Assembly: GCA_021800275.1 (NCBI GenBank) | Contig: JAJYZB010000012.1 | Location: forward strand, 1-64,000 | DNA length: 64,000 nucleotides | From: a bacterium | GTDB taxonomy: Bacteria; Vulcanimicrobiota; JABDET01 | Direction of reading: 5' to 3' | Shown here: one piece after another, positions 29,010 through 38,794 of the stretch | Layout: each line of letters begins with the position of its first letter | Numbering within the stretch: the first letter of the stretch is position 1 | Notes under the pieces: model-generated | Databases searched by the model: none | What the model was told of the DNA's origin: nothing | The model's input: the letters and a program-made list of their open reading frames with translations, nothing else | Translations under genes and position numbers: made by a program

Positions 29010-30402
29010 AGACTTGATTCATGGGTCTGAGATTCTCTCCTGGAGGAGTCAATGTTCCAAGGAATTTCCACTTTTTTGGAACGTGGTAAAGATAGTGTGG
29101 CAGATTTTCAGCCCGATCAGTTTTAAGAATGGAGGGTAAAATTAAGACGTATGAATTGGCAAGATTTGACAGCGGCAGATTTGGGTAAAAAGGCAAAATT
29201 TTCCACTTTCCCTTTGAATAGAGCTGCAGTCTTCCTAGAAACTCTTCATTCATGTAAATTTTTTTTCTCGGAAGGGTCTTTAAAACTTTATAGGGTTCTT
29301 TATCATACCTCAATTCCTGTCGTATCCAGTAAATATTTCCCTGAACAATCCAGAGGGAGTTGAGGATGAATAAAATGGCAAGAACCGTAGAAACAGGTTT
29401 TTTAATGTATTGAATCCCATTTGCCGTTAAGATCGTAAGCGGGCAGATGAGAATAGTCCAGTAGCGTATCCATTTTAGAATTGGGCGAAAAGTTATGGTC
29501 ATTACCCCGAACTCAAGGTATCCTGCAGTCAGGAGGATCCATAAGAAAAAAAAGAGGAGGGCCCTATTCTGCGTTAACTTTCCTTTTCTATAAGCGATTA
29601 AGAAATAAAGCAAAACGAAAAAGGGGAAAATTCCCATGAGTCCCTGCTGGCTTAAAAAGTTAGGATCAAATGAGCTCAAAAGATATTTTGGAAGATAAGA
29701 GAGTGAAGTGGTTCCCTGCATCATGGTTTGAGTATTTTCATAAATTTGCAGATAATGAAATGGATTACCAGTGTAAATATAAAAGATGAAAAGCTCTGTG
29801 CCTGCGATTAGAAGGAATCCAGGGATAATGCGTTTTAGGGCTCCCCAAGTTTCTTTATGGGTCAAGAGATAAGCCAGCAGCACCAGCGGAAAAAGAAGTC
29901 CGTTTTCTTTGGTCGCCACTGAAAATCCCCAGGCAGCACCAGCGGAGAAAAAGTTTTCCGTCATGAGAAGATAAACCCCCAGCAGCAGGAAAAAAGCAAC
30001 TGGAATATCTCCTCCTGTTTGAGTTGAGTAAAATAGATCAAGTGGAAATACGGCATACAGTAAAGCTGCCAGGAGGGCAGTTTTTTCTCCCAGCGATTTT
30101 TGAGCGATCAGGTAAGTTAGAAAAATGCAGCCTAAGGAACAGAAAAGATCATAGATTGAGGCAGAAGATTCTTTGAATCCAAACAGTTTAAAACAGACCG
30201 CTAGAGGAATTATACTCATGATTCTCTGGGCATTTAAATCTGTGCTATTTAAAAACGAGAGTGAAATTCCATGAGAAGTGAGAGAGTGATAAGCTGTGTA
30301 AATATAATCCAGGTCATCAGTGTATCCAGGACCAACGTAAAAATAAATTCGCAGAAATAATCCTAAACAAAGAATACCGATTAGTGAAAGTTTCTGCTTC
30401 AC
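28936..30402 (-). CDS. GT39/ArnT-like membrane glycosyltransferase
   Basis: Multi-TM, N-terminal YTDDLDYIYTAYHSL acidic motif, LLAALLYAVFPLDLFYSTQTGGDIP. Confidence 0.75.
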   Translation of the reverse strand: MKQKLSLIGILCLGLFLRIYFYVGPGYTDDLDYIYTAYHSLTSHGISLSFLNSTDLNAQRIMSIIPLAVCFKLFGFKESSASIYDLFCSLGCIFLTYLIAQKSLGEKTALLAALLYAVFPLDLFYSTQTGGDIPVAFFLLLGVYLLMTENFFSAGAAWGFSVATKENGLLFPLVLLAYLLTHKETWGALKRIIPGFLLIAGTELFIFYIYTGNPFHYLQIYENTQTMMQGTTSLSYLPKYLLSSFDPNFLSQQGLMGIFPFFVLLYFLIAYRKGKLTQNRALLFFFLWILLTAGYLEFGVMTITFRPILKWIRYWTILICPLTILTANGIQYIKKPVSTVLAILFILNSLWIVQGNIYWIRQELRYDKEPYKVLKTLPRKKIYMNEEFLGRLQLYSKGKWKILPFYPNLPLSNLANSYVLILPSILKTDRAENLPHYLYHVPKKWKFLGTLTPPGENLRPMNQVFKLYYVPPNKTTPSISAKKEASHL

Positions 30403-31442
30403 AACCTTTTTTTTCCCAGATTAGACAGAAGTATTTGGTAGGCTTCACACGGAGTCCAGCAATTAGGACATCTGAGGTTCAGAGCTTCCTGTTTTGTTTC
30501 TTCCGCTGCATTACTTTTAATGATTTGAGCCAGATCGTAACCTTTTTCTCTTAAGGATCCGATTTTTTTTTCATAAATGGTGCAGGGATACACGTTCCCC
30601 CAGGAATCCACGTAACAGGATGTGGAGACAGCATGACACGGGAAAGGAGTTTTCCCCGAGGCAAGAAAATGTTTAGCATAAAAAAGATACTGGCGTTCCA
30701 GCCATCTGACGGGATGAAGCGAGAATTTTCTAAGGGCATAGATTTCATCTAATTCTTCTTTATTGATTTCTGAAGCTTCAGAATCCTGCGTATAATAATA
30801 ATGGGGAGAATGGTGCGCCAGATTTACATGAATCATCTCAGGTTTTAAATTTGGAATCGTTTTTTTAATTTCTTCCCAGAATTTGCTGAATTTTCCCGAA
30901 TTATGAGTGGAAAGAGTATATCCAATATAAGTGCGGAAGTGTTTATGTTTTTTTTCCAATTCTTTCAAAGCAAGAAAAGTTTGAATCGCTTTTTTCCAGT
31001 CTCCTTTAATTCCACGAATGTCATCATTGATTCTTTCTGGACCATCAATGCTGACGCCAATGATAACTCTGGAAATGGAGAGAGCCAGTATTTTTTCAAT
31101 TTTTTCAGGAATGGCCGCTGGCATTAATCCATTGGTCGCAAAGTTCAACAGGAACAGGCGGCAGTGTTTGGCAAAAGCTTCGCAGATCTCAACCAGGTCA
31201 TTTCTCAAAAACACTTCCCCTCCAGTTATATTGACCCAGGTTAGAAAGTTAGCTTTTTGCGCAAATTGATTAATTTCCTCAAGAGAAAGCTCATTTTCCG
31301 GTTTCAGCTGCCAGATACTGCAGGTTTTGCATCTGGATTGACAGTGAAATGTGATGCAGAATGTTAACTTATAGGGTAGTTCAAGAGCGTTAAAATTCGA
31401 TTTGGCAATCTGGAAAGCAAGAAGTCCTGCATTATACAGCAC
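30399..31442 (-). CDS. Radical SAM protein with SPASM-like C-terminal cysteines
   Basis: CQSRCKTCSIW (CxxxCxxC), WVNITGGEVFLR, C-terminal CYVDSWGNVYPC...CPNC. Confidence 0.88.
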   Translation of the reverse strand: MLYNAGLLAFQIAKSNFNALELPYKLTFCITFHCQSRCKTCSIWQLKPENELSLEEINQFAQKANFLTWVNITGGEVFLRNDLVEICEAFAKHCRLFLLNFATNGLMPAAIPEKIEKILALSISRVIIGVSIDGPERINDDIRGIKGDWKKAIQTFLALKELEKKHKHFRTYIGYTLSTHNSGKFSKFWEEIKKTIPNLKPEMIHVNLAHHSPHYYYTQDSEASEINKEELDEIYALRKFSLHPVRWLERQYLFYAKHFLASGKTPFPCHAVSTSCYVDSWGNVYPCTIYEKKIGSLREKGYDLAQIIKSNAAEETKQEALNLRCPNCWTPCEAYQILLSNLGKKRL

Positions 31443-33186
31443 TGGTTTCCCCGGATGTCCAAATCTTTCCTTTTATTAAGAAGTTTGAATTTTTATTTTC
31501 AAACAGATAGTTTTCTATCGCCAGATAGGGAAACCCGCACTCGATGAAAACAGAAAAAGCCTGTGTAGGAGAACAGACCAGAGGTTCTCCATGGCGATTA
31601 AAACTGGTGTTTAATACAGCGCTGCGTGAGGTCAATGTTTCATAATGTTCTAAAAGCTGCTCAAAGCGTGGATTCTCTCCTTGCAGCAGTTGAGGTCTGC
31701 AGGTATAATCCATGCTCATTACGGCTTGCATCCCTTTTCTCTTATTTTGTTTTATTTTGTATCCCATGGTCATAAATGGGGATGAATTTCCATCCCAGTC
31801 TTCTATAAAAATTGGAGCGTTTTTGTAGGTAAGTGTTGGACAAAATGGCTGGAACCAGGATCTGCGTTTCAGGATTCTGTTCAAGTCATCTTTTGCTTTA
31901 AGGTCATCTGGAGGGGCTAGAATGCTGCGGTTGCCCAGAGCTCTTGGTCCATATTCCATTCTCCCCTGATACCAGAGTAAAAGGCCTCCATTGGCTAAAA
32001 TTTCCGCTCCTTTTTCAGAGATGTTTTCACGGTTTTGATAAGATAAATTTTGTTCTTTTGCTATTTTGAGAATATCTTCTTCTTTAAAATCGGGTCCTAG
32101 ATAAACATCGGGAAGAGGGACCTTCAGTCCTGGAATTTTTAATCCCTGGATATACAGAGCTGCTCCAAGGGCAATTCCTCCATCTCCCATATGTGGGAAA
32201 ACATACCAATTTTTCAATCCTGAAAACAGTCGGATCATTTGATTGGCTTTAATGTTGGCGGCCACTCCTCCTGCCCATGAGACATCCAGTATTTTTGTTT
32301 CGCGAATGGCGTTTTTAAAAAATTCTACAAGTTTTGTTTCAAGGGTCCTCTGAGCCATCCATGCAAATTTTTCCCAGGGAAGTTTAAAGGCGAGTTCTTC
32401 CAATTTGGAAAACATCTTTAAGGGAGAACAGGCAGCTTTTATGGAAAGATCTTCGATTTTAAAAAAATCGTTCATCAGGTTTTCTGGCTCAGAATTTGCC
32501 ATGTCTGCCAGACACATGACTTTTCCTTCGTCTTCCAGTTCCCGCATATTCAGGAAGAAAGTAACCATTTCATAAAAAATTCCAAGGGAATTCTGCGCAG
32601 AGATTTTAATAACAGGCTTTAGTTCTCCATTCTTGAGAATTTGGATTGTGGCTGATAATCCGTCTCCAACCCCATCCACAGTTAAAACAGTTGACTGTGA
32701 AAATGGGGAGCAGTAAGCTGCGCATGCAGCATGGGCAGCATGATGATCAACCAGGAAAAGTTGAAAGTTTTTGAAACCGATTTGTTTTAGTTTTCTAATC
32801 AGCAGGATCTCGCTTAGTTTTTGGGTGAAATGATTGGAAGAAATTCCTGTGAAAAATAGTTTTCCTTTTTTTTGAAGGTGGAGGTAGGGGATGTATTTTT
32901 TTTTCCGCCTTACCTGGTAATAATTTTCTTTCAATGCAGGAAAAAGCCTGGTCATGGTTTTGGCTAAATCATAGGTGGGCACTGCTATTGAATTGATTTG
33001 TTCTTTTGCGACTCCTGCGGCTTGCAGACAGGTTTCAATGGACAATATGGGAAAATTGACTTCTAATTTCCTGCGGCTTAATCTCTCCTCATTGACTGCA
33101 AATAAAATTTTATCCCCCTGGATGAGAGCAGCGCCTGAATCATGTCCATCCCAAATTCCAAGGATATAGTCATCTTTAAGGGACAT
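31432..33186 (-). CDS. Carbamoyltransferase, NodU/CmcH family
   Basis: LGIWDGHDSGAALIQ, VDHHAAHAACAAYCSPF, GGVAANIKANQ, GRMEYGPRALGNRSILAPP, LNTSFNRHGEPLVCSP. Confidence 0.92.
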   Translation of the reverse strand: MSLKDDYILGIWDGHDSGAALIQGDKILFAVNEERLSRRKLEVNFPILSIETCLQAAGVAKEQINSIAVPTYDLAKTMTRLFPALKENYYQVRRKKKYIPYLHLQKKGKLFFTGISSNHFTQKLSEILLIRKLKQIGFKNFQLFLVDHHAAHAACAAYCSPFSQSTVLTVDGVGDGLSATIQILKNGELKPVIKISAQNSLGIFYEMVTFFLNMRELEDEGKVMCLADMANSEPENLMNDFFKIEDLSIKAACSPLKMFSKLEELAFKLPWEKFAWMAQRTLETKLVEFFKNAIRETKILDVSWAGGVAANIKANQMIRLFSGLKNWYVFPHMGDGGIALGAALYIQGLKIPGLKVPLPDVYLGPDFKEEDILKIAKEQNLSYQNRENISEKGAEILANGGLLLWYQGRMEYGPRALGNRSILAPPDDLKAKDDLNRILKRRSWFQPFCPTLTYKNAPIFIEDWDGNSSPFMTMGYKIKQNKRKGMQAVMSMDYTCRPQLLQGENPRFEQLLEHYETLTSRSAVLNTSFNRHGEPLVCSPTQAFSVFIECGFPYLAIENYLFENKNSNFLIKGKIWTSGETSAV

Positions 33187-35098
33187 TATCGTAATTCATG
33201 TCCTGCCCTGTGCTGCGGTTGACTTGTTCCCAATAAACCACGTCATATCCTGCCGAATAGGCGGGGGAATAAGGAGGCTGACTCTGCAGCAGATTAAAAT
33301 CAAAGGGCTGATAAACATTGTTGTAGTACTGGTATGGAGGAGAGGAACGGTAATATTGAATTTGGGTTCCATAGAGATTGTAATTGCTGCAAGGAGTAGA
33401 GCAGTCATGGATAATATTGGAATCACTGAAATTGATAGTAAAATTGCTTCCGATGTCTGAACCATCATACCACTGCCATGGAAGTGTGGAAGGAGAACCC
33501 AACTGCTCGAGGATCATGGTATTTGTAAAATTTTCAGGAGAGGATGGATTAACGGCAATTTGATAAGGTGTGATAAGACCAGAGACGTCAGATGAGCTGG
33601 ACTTAAAGGTATAATTGCTTGGAACAGATCCAGACTGAATCACACTGGAGTTGTCATTAAGAAAACTTTGGGAGGTTAAATCCCCTGTTAGAGAGATTCT
33701 GCCTGGACTGACATAAGACATATTTCCTTCATACCCTCCTGTTAAATTACTGGTATTCCCATTCCAGTTGGATTGAATTCCCATGTTGCCATCCACATAA
33801 ACAATATGATCTTCAAGAGTCTGACTATTAAAACAGTGGCTGGCATATCCCCCTTCTGTTCCCCCTGGTCCATAAAGCACGTAGGGTCCAGCTCCATTCT
33901 CGTAATAAGCGATCCAGTAGCCATTAAGTTCTATTTTAATGTCTCCCTGGCTGCCATCAGAACAGGTCATCTGATCGTTTTTGTTGGAGACCACGACATT
34001 AACTTTGTCTCCAGAATTCCATCCGTTTTGAGGATCCCAGTTGTTCTGAGGAACCCAATCTGTATTACTGGTGCTGACTCTTCCTCCCCCTGGATCATAA
34101 AGAAAAAGTCCACCAGTCACCGCACTGCTGAAAAGCTGCTGCATGACGTTGGTTAAAGAACCCTTTCCTGATGTGGTTGGCAGCCCAATGCTCTGTTCTC
34201 CTGTCCAGATCCCAGAATTTCCTCCATTGGGGACATACACATTCTGGCCCGCATAAACTGCATTTTGAGAATTGGTTAAAGAAAAATAATAATCTGATGA
34301 ACCCAGGCCTGTCAAGGCATTATTTGAGGATGGAGATGGCAAGACCACCATTTGTCCTGCAGAGTAAGATTTATCAAAAGAAAGAGAAGAGTTTCCGCCA
34401 GGAATGGTGTCTCCTGAAGAAAAAAGTGTATCTCCTGTGCAAGGACTGCAGGTGCTGGTCAGAGGTTGATTAGTGATCGAGTCCCTGGATCCATCGAGAA
34501 TGGCGACAGGTTCACTTGGGTCACCCTGGAAATAAGTGAAACTTGTATAGGAAACAGGTTTAATAATGACATGAAGCTCTTTTACACTGATGATTTGATT
34601 TGGGCTATTTCCTATGGCTCCAAGAGCGAAAACTTGAATTTTTGAACCTGCTTCCATAACAAAAGCGGAATAACCAGTAGTTTTTGTTCCTATTAAACTT
34701 CCTGTGCTGCTGTAAACCGGGATCGTTATCGGAATTCCGTATGCCTGCAAGCTAGAGGGGCCTAAAACCTTTAATGCTTGCGAAGAGAAATCCACAGCCC
34801 CCCCTGTTTCAAATGAAAGAGGAACTGCAGATGGAGTCGTGGTTGAAGTTATGGTTTGACTTGTGGTCCACTGACTTAAGGAGTTTCCAAGCACAGCCTG
34901 CTCTTCTGCCCATCCTCTCGCCATTTCTGACCCTGTTTCAGCCAGGGATATCCCTTTTTCATAGAGATTGGTTCTAACTGCAGCATTGGATTGAATATAA
35001 AAGGCTGTGGCAAGGATTAAAACAATAGCGGCAATTGACATGACAATAATCAGAGCTATTCCATGATTTGATTTTTGATTCGATCTTTTCATTGTCAT
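33176..35098 (-). CDS. PilX/GspK-like pilus assembly protein
   Basis: N-terminal HGIALIIVMSIAAIVLILATAFYIQSNAAVRTN prepilin-like hydrophobic segment; long secreted body. Confidence 0.65.
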   Translation of the reverse strand: MTMKRSNQKSNHGIALIIVMSIAAIVLILATAFYIQSNAAVRTNLYEKGISLAETGSEMARGWAEEQAVLGNSLSQWTTSQTITSTTTPSAVPLSFETGGAVDFSSQALKVLGPSSLQAYGIPITIPVYSSTGSLIGTKTTGYSAFVMEAGSKIQVFALGAIGNSPNQIISVKELHVIIKPVSYTSFTYFQGDPSEPVAILDGSRDSITNQPLTSTCSPCTGDTLFSSGDTIPGGNSSLSFDKSYSAGQMVVLPSPSSNNALTGLGSSDYYFSLTNSQNAVYAGQNVYVPNGGNSGIWTGEQSIGLPTTSGKGSLTNVMQQLFSSAVTGGLFLYDPGGGRVSTSNTDWVPQNNWDPQNGWNSGDKVNVVVSNKNDQMTCSDGSQGDIKIELNGYWIAYYENGAGPYVLYGPGGTEGGYASHCFNSQTLEDHIVYVDGNMGIQSNWNGNTSNLTGGYEGNMSYVSPGRISLTGDLTSQSFLNDNSSVIQSGSVPSNYTFKSSSSDVSGLITPYQIAVNPSSPENFTNTMILEQLGSPSTLPWQWYDGSDIGSNFTINFSDSNIIHDCSTPCSNYNLYGTQIQYYRSSPPYQYYNNVYQPFDFNLLQSQPPYSPAYSAGYDVVYWEQVNRSTGQDMNYDNVP

Positions 35099-35107
35099 CC
35101 CCCTCCT

Positions 35108-35725
35108 TTAATTATAGTATCGAATAAAGACACAAGTGCTGCTTTGCACTAAATCTCCATTTTGGTCCTGGAGCGATAAACGCATAGTAGCCCATCCTCT
35201 ATTATACCAAAATTCTAAATCCTGAAGGGGCTCTGTTTTACCACCTGTTATTTCCTGAGCGGCAGGGGGTGGGGCATTGACAACTGTTCCAGCATAAATA
35301 TAAATTGTTCCCCCGTCTGGTCCACCAGGACGATAAAATTGAATAGTGGTAAGGTTCTGTCCAAATGGATCCAGAGATAATGTAATGTAATTTCCCTGTA
35401 AGTTCGGCATGGCAGTGAAATTTCCGCTTGAATTCGGTTCATTAGCACTTAAATTATACAGGGGAGGCGGAAATAGGGGAGGTCCATTGATTGGAGATGT
35501 TCCTTGAACAATATAATCTGCTGCTCGAACTCTTGCGCTCAATTGATTCAAAATGACTGCAGCTGTCCTATCAGCATCAGCTTCTCCTTCAGTTTTCGAA
35601 AAAGACTGCTGACTGGTTTGAAAAAGCTCCCCGATAGTTGTTAAAATGATCACAAAAATGGCGCTTGCAATCAGAACTTCGATTAAAGTCGTGCCTTTTG
35701 ATAATTTTTTCGTCAGAGATTTCAT
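35108..35725 (-). CDS. Type IV prepilin-like protein (PilW/PulJ type)
   Basis: MKSLTKKLSKG|TTLIEVLIASAIFVIILTTIGELF class III signal; start revised from the track (35950). Confidence 0.8.
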   Translation of the reverse strand: MKSLTKKLSKGTTLIEVLIASAIFVIILTTIGELFQTSQQSFSKTEGEADADRTAAVILNQLSARVRAADYIVQGTSPINGPPLFPPPLYNLSANEPNSSGNFTAMPNLQGNYITLSLDPFGQNLTTIQFYRPGGPDGGTIYIYAGTVVNAPPPAAQEITGGKTEPLQDLEFWYNRGWATMRLSLQDQNGDLVQSSTCVFIRYYN

Positions 35726-35729
35726 ATAA

Positions 35730-36464
35730 TCATTTCCCCTCAAAAGTAGAGGTGGAAGTGGTAGAGGTGGAGGTGGTGGAAACGGAGCTGGTGGAGGTGG
35801 TAGAGGTGGAGGTGGTAGAGGTGGAGGTAGTGGAAGTGGTGCTGGTGGAAGTAGTGCTGGTGGAGGAGGTGGAAGTGGAGGAGGTGGAAGTGGTGGAGGT
35901 GGAAGTGGTGGAAGTCGTAGAACTGGTAGGAAAAGTACAGGCAGCGACATTGGGACTTAAGGGATACCATCCTGAGGGCCTGGCAAACCTGGCGACTAAC
36001 GTATAACTTTCTATTTGGGTGCTGGAGGGGAGATTCCAAGCCAGGTGAACAATAAGTTTTTTAGAGGTTGTGGCTTGGCTCAAGGAATTTTCTGATTTTG
36101 GGTAAGCCACAATATAGCTCAGGTTAGGATTAAATGGGGTATTCTGGAAAAAAGCAGCATAGGCATCTGGAGTCGTAACATTGTACAAATACTGAAGATT
36201 GCTGAAAACATCATCTGTGTTTGAAAGGCAGGTGGGGCAGAGTTGATAGGCACATGGGGAAGGGTTGCAGGGGGGGATGTACAGTCTGGATTCTTCCCTA
36301 ATTCTTTCCACAAGAGCTTGGGAGAATAAAGAAGCTTTTAAAGATTCTTTTTGTTGATAAGTGTATTTTGAAGAGGTGAGAAAAACAGGGATGACATAAA
36401 GAAATATCAGCCCTAAAATAAGGACAGAAATCATTAATTCAAGGAAGCTGATCCCCTTTTTCAT
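35730..36464 (-). CDS. Type IV prepilin-like protein (PilV type) with long Ser/Thr-only C-terminal tail
   Basis: MKKG|ISFLELMISVLILGLIFLYVIPVF class III signal; tail SSTTSTTSTSTTSTSS... Confidence 0.8.
   Translation of the reverse strand: MKKGISFLELMISVLILGLIFLYVIPVFLTSSKYTYQQKESLKASLFSQALVERIREESRLYIPPCNPSPCAYQLCPTCLSNTDDVFSNLQYLYNVTTPDAYAAFFQNTPFNPNLSYIVAYPKSENSLSQATTSKKLIVHLAWNLPSSTQIESYTLVARFARPSGWYPLSPNVAACTFPTSSTTSTTSTSTTSTSSTSTSSTSTTSTSTTSTTSTSTTSTSTTSTSSVSTTSTSTTSTSTFEGK
35745..35930. repeat. Degenerate short-unit (3/6/9-bp) tandem repeat coding for the Ser/Thr tail
   Basis: Plus strand gtggaggtggtagaggtggaagtggt... purine-only repeat. Confidence 0.9.
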
Positions 36465-36619
36465 GACTGGTTATGAATCGGACGTGATTTATTATACCAT
36501 GATTTTTAGTTCATTTCAACAGGAAGAAGAAAAAACAGGTTGAATTTTTTTTTAATGACCCTGGAAAATCTGCTGCTAGAGGCTTTTTCAGCAAAAGCAT
36601 GTGAAATAATAATTTAAAA

Positions 36620-38752
36620 ATGATAAATTTGCGAACTGATACCCTGTTGTGGAATCAATACAAAATCGTGGATTTGAAATTGGACACCCCTTTCTGCAAA
36701 ATCTACCGCGTTAATGCTTTAATAGGCTCAAAGAGTTTTTTATTGATAGATTATGAGAAAGACTCTTCACCAGAAGCAGTTAAAGAAGAAACTCAATTTT
36801 GGATTTCATCTGTCAATGGGATTTTTCCTGATATTTTCCAGATGAATCATGAGAATGAAGTTTTTTCTTTTATTGTGCCAGATTTTCATGGCATTCCGAT
36901 TCGGAGTTTTATTTCAATGGGCGCTGTTGAGCTTCCCGAAGAAAAAGTTTTTTCTTTGATGCCTGATTTGATTCAGCTTTCAAAAAAAATGTTTCAGGTC
37001 AGTTTTGCTCCAGGCGGTGAGCTTTTGCTGGATAGAATTTCTCTGACCTCTGATCAGCATCTTATTCTCCTTCCTGCCCTCCTTTCCGCAGTTTTCTTGA
37101 AGAAGGGAGAAGAGATTCCTACTTTTGCTAGAGCTGATGGTGAAAGCAGAGAAAATCAGGAAGTGAAATATGTTCAGACCTTTGGAAGAACTCTCTGCTA
37201 TCTTTTAACTCAGGTTTTTCCCAAAGGAGAAAGTCTTCCCGAGAAAGCGGAGGCTAATTTAAAAGAGGATTTAAGAGGATTTCTCCAGGCAGTTCTCCAG
37301 GGTGAGTTTAAGACCTTTGAAAAAATGGAAAGCGCTTTCTCTTTTCTTGTAAAAAAGCGTTCTCAAAAAGCTCTGCAGCCGCAAACCGCGGAACGTGTCT
37401 CAAAGCGTTCCTGGTTTAAAGAGGCTCAAACAAAAGCAGTGGATTTCGCGCTTCCTGTTATATGGGGATTTAAGATTGCTCTGGATGCCGCGGTGGGTTT
37501 TTTCAGGCTTCTTTTTTTTGTGTCATTTCTCGCCAGCTCTTATTATTGGGGACTGATAAAAAAAATAATAAAAGGCTGCAGAAGACTTTTCCAAAAATTT
37601 CGTTCTTTAACGTGGGAGGATATCAGAAAGTTTTCTAAGGGAGAAATCCAAAGAGCTCAGTTCGATCTAAAAAACATTCAATTTTCCATTGCTTTATTGG
37701 CGCCTGTTGATGATGCTGAGCTGCTTCAATTCACTCGCCATCTTGCCACCATGCTTAATGCAGGGGTTTCTTTTGCGCAGTCGCTCAAGATTTTGCATTC
37801 TCAGGCTATTAATTTGCGTTTTAAAAATTCTGTAGCTGATTTATATTACGAAGTTGTTCAGAAAGGGCATTCGCTTTCTACAGCCATGCGGCAGACAAAG
37901 CACATCTTTTCCGAACTTTACATTAACATGGTGGCTGCTGGAGAAGTGACTGGGAAAGTTGGAGAAATACTGCATCAAGTGGCTGACTACCTTGAGAGAA
38001 CTCGACTTTTAAAACAAAAAGTCAAAGCCGCTGTCACTTATCCGATTATTATTTGCATTGTCTGTTTTGCTGTATTCAGCATTTTTGTTTATTATGTCCT
38101 CCCCAATTTAATGGGAGTTTTTAAAGGCATGAATATTCCTTATCCTACGCCCACGAAAATTTTAATTTTTATCGTTAATTTTGCCCATTCCCCCCTTGTT
38201 ATGCTGATCGCCATAATAACAGCCATCATTTTATTTTTTCCATTAAAGTTTTTTTTAACCAGTTTAATTGGAAGAGAAAGAATTGATCAGTACAAAATCA
38301 GGCTTCCTTTATTTGGGGCTGTTTATAAAAAAGTTCTTTTGACCCGGTTCTGCTCAACCCTGGGCGTTTTGGTTCAGTGCGGGATTCCTCTTTTGAATTC
38401 CCTTGAGACAACTGGCAGAGCTTCTGGAAATGAGTTTTTTAATACAATTGTACAGGATATGATTGAAAAAGTCAGAATTGGAGAATCGCTGTCAAATATT
38501 ATACAAGAAAATTTATTTTTTCCACCTCTGGTTTCTTCTATGGTTCAAATTGGAGAAGAATCCGGCAGTCTAGAAGTAACGCTTTTAAAAGCGGCAAATA
38601 TTTATCAGGGAGAGGTTGAACACCTTCTGCAGCAGCTTTTAGCTCTTCTGGAACCTTTGCTGCTGGCTGTTATGGGATTTGTTGTTGGATTTGTCGTGCT
38701 AGCCGTGTTTGAGCCTATTTATTCTATTGTTCAAGGGATACATACCCATTGA
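36620..38752 (+). CDS. GspF/PilC-type platform protein with N-terminal kinase-like (likely degenerate) domain
   Basis: C-terminus LLQFTRHLATMLNAGVSFAQSLKIL...AAGEVTGKVGEILHQVADYLERTRLLKQKVKAAVTYPIII; N-terminus NQYKIVDLKLDTPFCKIYRVNALIGSKSFLLIDYEKD... and QTFGRTLCYLLTQVFP. Confidence 0.8.
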   Translation: MINLRTDTLLWNQYKIVDLKLDTPFCKIYRVNALIGSKSFLLIDYEKDSSPEAVKEETQFWISSVNGIFPDIFQMNHENEVFSFIVPDFHGIPIRSFISMGAVELPEEKVFSLMPDLIQLSKKMFQVSFAPGGELLLDRISLTSDQHLILLPALLSAVFLKKGEEIPTFARADGESRENQEVKYVQTFGRTLCYLLTQVFPKGESLPEKAEANLKEDLRGFLQAVLQGEFKTFEKMESAFSFLVKKRSQKALQPQTAERVSKRSWFKEAQTKAVDFALPVIWGFKIALDAAVGFFRLLFFVSFLASSYYWGLIKKIIKGCRRLFQKFRSLTWEDIRKFSKGEIQRAQFDLKNIQFSIALLAPVDDAELLQFTRHLATMLNAGVSFAQSLKILHSQAINLRFKNSVADLYYEVVQKGHSLSTAMRQTKHIFSELYINMVAAGEVTGKVGEILHQVADYLERTRLLKQKVKAAVTYPIIICIVCFAVFSIFVYYVLPNLMGVFKGMNIPYPTPTKILIFIVNFAHSPLVMLIAIITAIILFFPLKFFLTSLIGRERIDQYKIRLPLFGAVYKKVLLTRFCSTLGVLVQCGIPLLNSLETTGRASGNEFFNTIVQDMIEKVRIGESLSNIIQENLFFPPLVSSMVQIGEESGSLEVTLLKAANIYQGEVEHLLQQLLALLEPLLLAVMGFVVGFVVLAVFEPIYSIVQGIHTH

Positions 38753-38794
38753 GAAAAAGGATAAAACACTTTTGGAAAGAGTTTGCTGACCTTC

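Noticed and set aside
35726-35950. Pro-rich N-terminal extension (PPPLPPP) of the PilW-like ORF
   Set aside because: Out-of-frame reading of the neighbouring Ser/Thr repeat; the prepilin signal begins at MKSLTKKLSKG (35725).
35665-36006. ORF rich in VEVVEVE on + strand
   Set aside because: Frame shadow of the Ser/Thr-encoding tandem repeat on the other strand.
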